From assembly GCA_026004795.1 (NCBI GenBank), contig BPJV01000004.1, forward strand, positions 620,001 through 684,000: a stretch of 64,000 bases of DNA, given 5' to 3'. How positions within the stretch are numbered: position 1 is the first letter of the stretch; every line of letters begins with the position of its first letter. Of the stretch, positions 55,042-62,103 are shown piece by piece. The DNA is from Pirellulaceae bacterium. GTDB lineage: Bacteria; Planctomycetota; Planctomycetia; Pirellulales; Pirellulaceae. The notes below the pieces were generated by a model. It saw only the letters and a program-made list of their open reading frames with translations. It had not been told where the DNA came from and ran no database searches. A program made the translations under genes and the position numbers.

Positions 55042-55524
55042 TCAACCGCTGCCGCGGTGTTCGTCTTCAGTAGATACTTCAGCGCGAACAAACGTACAGG
55101 CGAAATCGAGGCGTGCCGCAAGTTTTCCATCCAGCGAGATCTTACCAGTCAGGAAAAATGCATCGCTCAACCGCTCGGTCAGCCTCGCTTCGATCACCAC
55201 CGTCTGTCCGGGATGAACCTGCTGCTTGAACTTCACTCCATCGATCCGTGTTACCACCGGCAACCGTTTGTCGGCAGTGGTGGCTTCCGGTGGGCTGGTC
55301 AGGCTACCGACTAACGCGGCGCCAGCTTGCAATGCACACTCGCACAATACCACACCGGGAACAATCGGATGGCCGGGAAAGTGTCCTTGGACGAAGAATT
55401 CATCCCGATGAAAAGTGCGGGTGGCGACAATTCTCCCCTCGTCTTGTTCGACGATCGTATCGATCAATAGCATCGGCGGGCGATGCGGCAACAGCGTCTC
55501 GATCTGTGCAGTCGGTGATTCCAT
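55042..55524 (-). CDS. fabZ: 3-hydroxyacyl-ACP dehydratase FabZ
   Basis: A 160-residue hotdog-fold dehydratase. It opens with IETLLPHRPPMLLIDTI, then FFVQGHFPGHPIVPGVVLCECALQAGA, which holds the catalytic His and Glu. DGVKFKQQVHPGQTVVIEA is the following conserved strand. It converts 3-hydroxyacyl-ACP to trans-2-enoyl-ACP, the substrate of FabI encoded 173 bases downstream on the same strand. Length is normal. In the same block a phytoene-desaturase-like gene ends 84 bases upstream, consistent with modification of acyl chains. Confidence 0.93.
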   Translation of the reverse strand: MESPTAQIETLLPHRPPMLLIDTIVEQDEGRIVATRTFHRDEFFVQGHFPGHPIVPGVVLCECALQAGAALVGSLTSPPEATTADKRLPVVTRIDGVKFKQQVHPGQTVVIEARLTERLSDAFFLTGKISLDGKLAARLDFACTFVRAEVSTEDEHRGSG

Positions 55525-55608
55525 CGAAGTAGTGGATCCTAATCTGAGCCAGCCAGCTCGATTCCCAGCGATAGGGGATTTTCGCTCGACCGGCGGTGGC
55601 GGTGGGAA

Positions 55609-57084
55609 CTAAGAAGTGGTGGGACGACTTGCCAGTTGCGGGACCGGTGCGGGCGCACTGGTGGAGGAACGCATCAACCACTGGTCGACATCATTGGCCA
55701 CGATAACACCATAGTTGATCGCCCCCAGCCAGCCGGACATGATGATGCCCACGCTGCCGGCGTGGTACAACCCAGGAATCTGCTCCGGCAAAGCGCGGCT
55801 GACCGCCAATCCTTCGAACTTCGTTCCAAAACTGGCGCCCAACTGATGATGCGTGTAGTGTTGGAAAGTGCGCGGCGTGGCTGCCTCGACATGATCGACC
55901 ATGTCGCGGATGTTCGGTACGTACTTCGCCAGCGCGTCGAGCGTCGTTTCAATCAAGTCGTTCTTGCTCGCCACGTACTCCTCTTCGCTCAGGTCGGCCC
56001 AATCCTCGTACCGCGCATTGGTGCTCGATACGATGGCGTACCGTCTTACCGGATCATCGGGGCGGGTGCGAGGATAATAAAAACTGAACGTGCGGCTGGT
56101 GATATCGCGACTGAGCAGCAAATCCGTGCGAAATACCGGTGCGGTCGAACTAAATAGGAGGTCCCCAGTCTGCTCGTCGATCTCCACACCTTCCTTCAAG
56201 CCGATGTAGACCTGGGTGCTGCTGTTGTTCAGTCGCACAGCCTGTGCTTCGTCCACGAACCTCCGATCGAATTTGTCTTCGCCAACAAGCTGAAAAATCG
56301 TATTGCGGAGATTGGCATTGCTCACCACGGCGCGGCAACCGATGCGTCGTCGGTTGGCGATCACGGCTTCCACTCCCTGTCGTCCTACTTCAATACGATC
56401 GACCGCAGCCCGAATCCGGCAATCGACACCGTTTTGACGCAGCTCCGCATGCATCCGCGCCACCAGATCGTCGGTGCCTCCCTCGTAGATGAAGACACCT
56501 TTGGACATGAAATTCGAGAACACGATGCCGTAGGTGAGCGCCGGGTCCTCCAACGTGGAGCCGTTGGCATAAGTGATCGGCTCCATGAGCAACCGGACCA
56601 CATCTTCGCGCCCGGGAAAGAACCGATCGAACAGCTCGCGCGTCGTCATCTGCTGGTCGTCATAAAAGTTCATGTTCCGCGCGGTGTCGAAAAACGCTTC
56701 GACACGCGGCCGCTCGATCCCGAAACGAGTGGTAAGCAGCTTCGTAAAATCCTCTCGATTGAAGGTCGTCGTCAGGGAGAACATCGGATTGTCGAAGCGA
56801 ATGTTCTTCAACTGAACGATGCGAGCAGCGATATCCTCGTTCCAGTAGCGCCGGCAGCTCTTGATCATTCCATAGGGAAAGCCGTGAAGCGAAATGTCGA
56901 AAATATGTTTTTTCGGACGACGAAACCAGGTGGCCAATCCTCCCAGCTTGTAGTGTTGCTCGAGCAACAACACGCGGTACCCAGCCCGGCCCAGGACGTT
57001 CGCCGACGTTAGTCCAGCGAGTCCTCCGCCAATCACGATGACGTCGTAGCGATCACTACATCCGGCCAAAAAATCCCGCGGCAT
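55609..57084 (-). CDS. Phytoene desaturase-like FAD oxidoreductase (CrtI/CrtN family)
   Basis: A 491-residue flavoprotein. The N-terminal FAD motif [21 protein letters not shown] is followed by [15 protein letters not shown], and the C-terminal FAD segment [23 protein letters not shown] closes the fold. Between them [20 protein letters not shown] and ADLSEEEY match the CrtI-type desaturase/isomerase family, which acts on long polyene chains. No carotenoid genes (phytoene synthase) are near; fabZ, fabI and a GNAT gene follow. That combination resembles the fatty-acid gene clusters of anammox planctomycetes that carry CrtI-like desaturases, so acyl-chain desaturation is a reasonable alternative to carotenoids. 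The substrate is uncertain. Confidence 0.82.
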   Translation of the reverse strand: MPRDFLAGCSDRYDVIVIGGGLAGLTSANVLGRAGYRVLLLEQHYKLGGLATWFRRPKKHIFDISLHGFPYGMIKSCRRYWNEDIAARIVQLKNIRFDNPMFSLTTTFNREDFTKLLTTRFGIERPRVEAFFDTARNMNFYDDQQMTTRELFDRFFPGREDVVRLLMEPITYANGSTLEDPALTYGIVFSNFMSKGVFIYEGGTDDLVARMHAELRQNGVDCRIRAAVDRIEVGRQGVEAVIANRRRIGCRAVVSNANLRNTIFQLVGEDKFDRRFVDEAQAVRLNNSSTQVYIGLKEGVEIDEQTGDLLFSSTAPVFRTDLLLSRDITSRTFSFYYPRTRPDDPVRRYAIVSSTNARYEDWADLSEEEYVASKNDLIETTLDALAKYVPNIRDMVDHVEAATPRTFQHYTHHQLGASFGTKFEGLAVSRALPEQIPGLYHAGSVGIIMSGWLGAINYGVIVANDVDQWLMRSSTSAPAPVPQLASRPTTS

Positions 57085-57741
57085 ACTTATCCTCTATAGC
57101 AAAGCCAACGTTACCCAACTCCGTTGCTGCGCCTGCAATTTGCCAGTGCAGAATACGCCCGGCACGTCCCCCTGCCAACCCCTCCCCACTCTCCTGCCGG
57201 CCTCCCCGCCCGGCCTCCCGATCAGTCTCCCACCGGCTGCTGCCCCCAGTTTGTCGCGGAAGAATCGGCATTCGACGGCCCCTCCCCCACCGGTAGCATG
57301 GTCCGAGGGGGAGTAAAACGTCTGAGGGGAGTAAAACCCTGATGCTCGCCTTCGGTGCGGCTCGGCAGAGCGACGGAAATCGACGGCGCCAGGATGTCCA
57401 GCGGCAGAGCGCGCCGACGCACGCGGCCCATTCCTCTGGCGACGAGACAACCGACGCCGGGCTATCCCATACGGCAACACGACCTGAGCACGCTAACTTC
57501 CACCAGCCATCCTCGATCTGCCCCTCGGTTCGGCCTGAGCAGTGACGGTTCCAGCGATGGTTCGCAATCTGGCAGCCACAGCCCCACGTCGATGGTGCCC
57601 AGAAGCCCATGTCCGGCCGGCAGGTGCTGGAGAAAGAAGGGGGCCACCGCTCCACGGTTGCGCGCCCGCACATTGACTTGTGCCGTGAGAAACAATCGCG
57701 TCGCAGATCCGACTCGCCGCGTCCCGGTACGCTGTGGCCGT
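57085..57741. other. 657-base region without a supported gene
   Basis: Between the desaturase start and the 3' end of a hypothetical gene. Contains a C-rich stretch with many CTCC repeats (57168-57236) and two direct copies of GAGGGGAGTAAAAC-like sequence (about 57306-57346). Minus-strand frames near 57480-57680 have some coding-like composition but no recognised domain and no clean start; a decayed gene is possible. Confidence 0.35.
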
Positions 57742-58236
57742 TTACAAATACATTCCCATAAACCCACCGCTCTCTTCTGCTTCCCGCTCAATCTGCCGAA
57801 TACGTTCAATGGCCTTGGTGAGGTCTCCAGCCTGAATGAAGCGATCGAACTCGGTGAGCACTGCATACTTGACGCTGTCTTCCAACCAATCGACGATCGC
57901 TTGATTCAACCAACTGCACGTTTCCCGATGCAAACTGATCTCTAGTTCGCAGTTTCTCGCCCTCACGTCTTGCTCATCAGTCAGAACCACCCCCTCGAAG
58001 GCAAACTGAACCATCCCCAAATTAGGATTGTTGGTAAAGTGGAAAGTGCAGTCCGCATGGTGTAGGTAGTAACTGTTGAGCGTCCCGTGGGTGTCGATGG
58101 CGCGCTTGATCCGTAGCATCCTTTCAGCCAGCTTGGGCGACGCGTCGAGGGGGATGTCCAGACGCGATACACAGCGCAACGGCAAGCAATCGAAGTTTAC
58201 TTCCACCCATTTCCCGTACTCCACTTTTTCTGTCAT
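57742..58236 (-). CDS. Conserved-looking hypothetical protein
   Basis: A 164-residue soluble protein starting MTEKVEYGKWVEVNFDC at an ATG preceded by AGCAGGAG; the frame runs further up without coding character. Composition and spacing look genuinely coding, with a C-terminal amphipathic helix (LTKAIERIRQIEREAEES) and a distinct YYLHHADCTFHFTNNP segment. I recognise no family. It lies 74 bases downstream of the S41 protease on the same strand and may share its transcript. Confidence 0.6.
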   Translation of the reverse strand: MTEKVEYGKWVEVNFDCLPLRCVSRLDIPLDASPKLAERMLRIKRAIDTHGTLNSYYLHHADCTFHFTNNPNLGMVQFAFEGVVLTDEQDVRARNCELEISLHRETCSWLNQAIVDWLEDSVKYAVLTEFDRFIQAGDLTKAIERIRQIEREAEESGGFMGMYL

Positions 58237-58310
58237 TTGACGACTCCTGCTGATGGGAGATGGTGTCGCAGCCCGGAAATCATCCACCGGTCGCCCGACC
58301 TTGGCGACCT

Positions 58311-59981
58311 TCACCGGCCAGCAACTGCTGCCGTTCCAGCAGCGATCCGCGTCCGGGCTTCGTGCACCGCGACCTGGAGGACGCGGTCGCCAGAGAAATT
58401 GCCTGGGGCTTGATCTGCAACGGGCACTTTCGCCACCAGGTGCGTTTCCGGTAACGCAGGCACATTGATGTTCGGATCAACTCCTTGCATCGAAATGGCT
58501 CGTCCGCTGGGAGAGTAGAACTTCGACACCGTCAGGCGCAGACCGCAATTCAAGGTTCTGGTATGAAACAGACCTTGGACGCTGCCCTTCCCGTAACTGG
58601 TTTCGCCGATTAGCAGGGCGCGGCCATTATCTCGCAGTGCTCCCGCGAGTATTTCGCTGGCACTGGCGCTCTCCTGGTCGATCAGCAGAAATAAGGGAAC
58701 CGTCCAGGCGTTCCCTCGCTGGGCCGTGTAGTTGTGATTCTCTAACCCATTCTTACCCCGCGTGGTGACAATTCCTCCCTGATCGAGGAAACGATCCGCC
58801 ACGGCGACAGCCGCATCGAGCCATCCGCCCGGGTTGCCGCGCAGGTCAATGATGAGACTCTGCATCCCTTGCCGATGCAGACGCCACAAGGCACGATCCA
58901 ACTCATCGGCGGTCGTCTTTTGAAACGAACTGATTTTCAAATACGCGACTCCGGCGGCAGGATCCAACATACTGACGTTCTCGACGCTGGGAACTTCCAC
59001 TCGGCGCCTGGTGAGGATCAACTCGAAGGGCGAGCGCTCGTCTCCCTCCCGCTGCAACAACAAGCGGACGCTGGTACCCTCGGGCCCGCGGAGCAGGTCG
59101 GCGGCTCGAGCTGCGCCTACCTCGGCACATTGGACGGCGCCGATCTCCAGGATGCGATCCCCTTTCCGCAAACCGGCTTCGGCCGCCGGACCTCCCGGTA
59201 TCACATTCAAAATGCGGAGGGGCACTTCATGTGGTTGCAGGGCGACCCCCAGTCCCACGAAATTGCCTTCAATTTGCGATTCGACGTCCTGCAATTCCGC
59301 CGCGGAAAGAAAGGCTGAGTACGGATCCAACAGGGCTACGGCGCCGAGCACAAAACCCATGATCGTCGCCGAACGGGGCAACCCCACCTCCTGCTCCGCG
59401 AAGCCGACAGCCCGTTCCACCACACCGCGGGCCTCGAAGCGGTTGCGAATTTTGTTGGCCAAGGTCAGGCGATGCAGCGACGTGCGAAACCGTTCCAACC
59501 GCTCTGCCGCCACTTTCGGCACGACCAGCGCGACGAACTCCGGTTCGGTCAGCGCCACCTCCAAATAGGCCGTACCGCCGCGGATGACCTCCGTTAATTC
59601 CACTGGCTCGACGTAACTCATCTCGATGCGAGCGAGTATTTCCGTGTACAGCTCCAGCAGTTCCGCCGGAGACGGATGCAACAACATGCGTCGGATCGAG
59701 GCATCCCCCAGGCGCCGGCCGACATCGTAATGCAAGCGGGAGATAATCAGTCGGCGGCGCAGCGAATCTTCCTGGGGCCATAAACGCACGGCACGTTCGT
59801 AGTGCTGCACGGCATGCACCCAGTCTCGCTGGCGTTCGAAAGCCATGCCTTCTCTCAGCAGCAGGTCGACGTCGGCGACTTCCGCAACCGCACGCTGATC
59901 AGCCCCTTGGCCTTGTGCCTGCGGGCTGAGGGAGAACCAGGCGATGGTGGCGACGATCGCGCAACACAAGATGCGGCTCAT
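58311..59981 (-). CDS. TPR-PDZ-S41 carboxy-terminal processing protease
   Basis: A 556-residue exported protease. A signal peptide (ILCCAIVATIAWFSLSPQAQG) is followed by a TPR-like segment (FERQRDWVHAVQHYERAVRL), a helical region, a PDZ domain (VIPGGPAAEAGLRKGDRIL) and the S41 core. Core motifs are VAYLKISSFQ, LIIDLRGNPGGWL, the nucleophile in ESASASEILAGAL (near residue 440) and GETSYGKGSVQ with the catalytic lysine (near 465). Ctp proteases cleave C-termini of periplasmic proteins and peptidoglycan hydrolases. The N-terminal TPR-like and helical part (about residues 30-220) is longer than in standard CtpA. ATG 59981 is chosen with GGAAGAG upstream; ATG 60017 would weaken the signal peptide. 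Confidence 0.9.
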   Translation of the reverse strand: MSRILCCAIVATIAWFSLSPQAQGQGADQRAVAEVADVDLLLREGMAFERQRDWVHAVQHYERAVRLWPQEDSLRRRLIISRLHYDVGRRLGDASIRRMLLHPSPAELLELYTEILARIEMSYVEPVELTEVIRGGTAYLEVALTEPEFVALVVPKVAAERLERFRTSLHRLTLANKIRNRFEARGVVERAVGFAEQEVGLPRSATIMGFVLGAVALLDPYSAFLSAAELQDVESQIEGNFVGLGVALQPHEVPLRILNVIPGGPAAEAGLRKGDRILEIGAVQCAEVGAARAADLLRGPEGTSVRLLLQREGDERSPFELILTRRRVEVPSVENVSMLDPAAGVAYLKISSFQKTTADELDRALWRLHRQGMQSLIIDLRGNPGGWLDAAVAVADRFLDQGGIVTTRGKNGLENHNYTAQRGNAWTVPLFLLIDQESASASEILAGALRDNGRALLIGETSYGKGSVQGLFHTRTLNCGLRLTVSKFYSPSGRAISMQGVDPNINVPALPETHLVAKVPVADQAPGNFSGDRVLQVAVHEARTRIAAGTAAVAGR

Positions 59982-60816
59982 GGGCACTCTTCCGGTCCAG
60001 AGTTGACTTCGTGACAACGACTCGCAGATGCGTCGCTTCAGGTGCGCGGGTCCCCGATATCATTCGTTGACCCCATCACGCCCTACGCGACTCACAAGCG
60101 GGCTCAACTCGAAAAGCGTTTTCCGAAAGACGACGGCCCGCAGCTCAGCGAATCCCTCTCGCTCGGTTTCCGGCGCGGGACTGTCCAGGAGCTCGAGCCC
60201 GTCCAACGCACACCATCCATGCACGAAGTCGGCCCGAGGAAATATAGGTCACTAACACACGGTAGTCAAAAGTCATGTCCCCTTTTTCCGCCGTCCAAAT
60301 CGCCAATTCCTGCCTGATCGAATCCTCGTCGCGCGATCGTGCGGATCGGACAGTTTGTGCCGCCGCACCGCCATCGATGCTTGGACGCGCATCGGCACAA
60401 CGCTAGAATGCTACGCAGTGGAAACGCACCAATGCCTCGGCCGCCATGCGATCGACATTGGCATCGCTCCGGCCTGATGGTTGACGCGCCCGCCGCAGCA
60501 GTCGCCAGCCTGTAACCCATCGAACATGGAGTTGCAGCGGCGAGGAAAGTCCGCTGGCAGCCATGGACCGGACGGCTGGCGGTACGGTCCACAGCCGGCA
60601 GGCCACCAGCGTCATCGTTACGCGCAATCCTGGCGACGGGGGGCCGAGCGACGGCGGTCGCGTTTGTCCACCCTATTCGCATGGCCGGAACATCCCCCTG
60701 CCCCCACGCTCCCAGGTGGCGGCCGCATGGGGAGGAAACGACGACATGGTGCCCCGGCTGTTCTCCTTTGCTTCTTGAAGTCGATCGACTTATCGCCCTG
60801 TACGGAGTGGAAACCT
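59982..60816. other. 835-base divergent region
   Basis: Between the S41 protease (-) and the gene at 60817 (+). Contains a good promoter (60381-60409). Near 60268-60291 a short AAAAGTCATG...CCTTTT stretch could pair weakly. Other frames, including one running into the downstream gene from 60481, have non-coding composition. No tRNA found. Confidence 0.4.
60381..60409 (+). promoter_or_regulatory. Candidate sigma-70-type promoter for the 60817 gene
   Basis: TTGGAC (60381-60386), a 17-base spacer and TAGAAT (60404-60409) followed by GCT. It is the best promoter match in the window. It would give a leader of about 400 bases before the ATG at 60817, which is unusually long. Confidence 0.5.
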
Positions 60817-62103
60817 ATGCCCGAACCACGCGACCACGAACCGTGTGATCCGCCCTATCTGGCCGAGGCGATTGAGCCCCAACCTCTGGAAGTGATCGGT
60901 GCTGTCGATTACAGCGGGCAGGAGGTGGCTTCGTCGCCAGTTGCTGCAACTTCCCGCCGGAACTGGCTACTCTTGGCCGTTGCGGTAGGGTTGCCGATCA
61001 TCGGCCTCGTCTTCATGGCGGGGCTCGCTGCCGTCGGCTGGTATATCTGGAACATGTCTCCCGCATCCTCGCGGGAGTATGCCGCGTGGCGCGAGCCGGT
61101 TTCCAGTCAGATTCCGGACCGCATTCGTGAGGCCCTGCGGGAACCCACCGAGAAAGACTTGACCCAGGTGTTCGGCGACCAGGCCGACGAGGTGGTGCAA
61201 CTTCTTGTAAACACGGGGAAAGCGCCCGCTCAGATCGACGTCAGTCGGTTTTTGGAGGAAATGGTACGTTGTGGGATCGCCAAGGGGCTGAACTCGATCT
61301 CCGCAGAAGCGCTTCGTGAACATCTCGAAAAAGAAATGGAATACGACCCTTTTGGCCAGCGCGTCCACGTTTTGAACGTGGAAGTGCTCAAGCCTGAGGA
61401 AGAAGTACGACTGCTGGTCTTCGGCGAAGGAAGTGGAATCGATTGGCTGTGCCTCTACGAGGTCTATCTGATCAAACGCCATGGCAAATGGCGACTTTAC
61501 GATTGGCACGATCGATTGTTGCCCTTGAGCGAGGTGCAACGTGCGGCGGCGGAAATCTCGCGTGACAATCCGTCGCCAGGGGCCTTTGTGCGTTTGAACA
61601 GCAAGATGATTGAGATTGGTAATGCCGAAGAAGAGTTGGATATTTGTGTCGAGAAGATGATCCGGGCGCGTCGAGAGACCTTCCTCCCTCATTTGTTGGC
61701 CACGCAGGCCGATGCCTACCTGGCGTGCTACCTGTGCATGCTCGGTGCCGGTCCGCAACTGTGCAGGTACCTGGAGAGGCTGCCGGACGATTGGATGGCC
61801 GGTAAGCATTTCTATCTGGCCCGGGCGTATCAATTGTCCGGAGAAGCCGATCAAGCGTTCCAACATGCTGTGGCGTGCCGGGACGAGTTTGGTTGGCATC
61901 CGGCCGTCGCTCTCATCCTAGCGCAAACCGCCTCGGATGAGCAACAACGGCGGATCGCGCGCGATGAACTGGTGCGCTACTATCGCCTCTGTCCCCACGA
62001 CTATTTAGTGGTCTACTATCTCGCCCAGTATCTGGATGTCCCCACTTTTCGACAACTCATCGATCAACTCCCGTTCCCATCTCTACTCTCATTGACCACC
62101 TGA
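60817..62103 (+). CDS. Membrane-anchored protein of unknown function, ends at an in-frame TGA
   Basis: A 428-residue protein with a GGAG before ATG 60817. An N-terminal hydrophilic stretch is followed by one transmembrane helix (residues 48-72, LAVAVGLPIIGLVFMAGLAA), so the bulk is probably extracytoplasmic. After it comes a helical domain (IRGREPTEKDLTQVFGDQ-like region near 105-170) and a beta segment (VRLLVFGEGSGIDWLCLYEVYLIK). From about residue 270 the sequence is TPR-like (ARAYQLSGEADQAFQHAVACRDEFG). I recognise no family. The frame stops at TGA 62101-62103, and the next codons remain open in the same frame to the window end, so this may be the N-terminal part of a longer protein. Confidence 0.75.
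   Translation: MPEPRDHEPCDPPYLAEAIEPQPLEVIGAVDYSGQEVASSPVAATSRRNWLLLAVAVGLPIIGLVFMAGLAAVGWYIWNMSPASSREYAAWREPVSSQIPDRIREALREPTEKDLTQVFGDQADEVVQLLVNTGKAPAQIDVSRFLEEMVRCGIAKGLNSISAEALREHLEKEMEYDPFGQRVHVLNVEVLKPEEEVRLLVFGEGSGIDWLCLYEVYLIKRHGKWRLYDWHDRLLPLSEVQRAAAEISRDNPSPGAFVRLNSKMIEIGNAEEELDICVEKMIRARRETFLPHLLATQADAYLACYLCMLGAGPQLCRYLERLPDDWMAGKHFYLARAYQLSGEADQAFQHAVACRDEFGWHPAVALILAQTASDEQQRRIARDELVRYYRLCPHDYLVVYYLAQYLDVPTFRQLIDQLPFPSLLSLTT

Noticed and set aside
57056..57673. 205-residue minus-strand frame overlapping the desaturase start
   Set aside because: Composition is dominated by Arg, Gly, Trp and Cys, it overlaps the conserved FAD gene, and it has no ribosome binding site.
60481..60816. 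N-terminal extension of the 60817 gene
   Set aside because: The 112 residues are Arg/Pro/Gly-rich with no coding character, while ATG 60817 has a GGAG upstream and begins the plausible protein.
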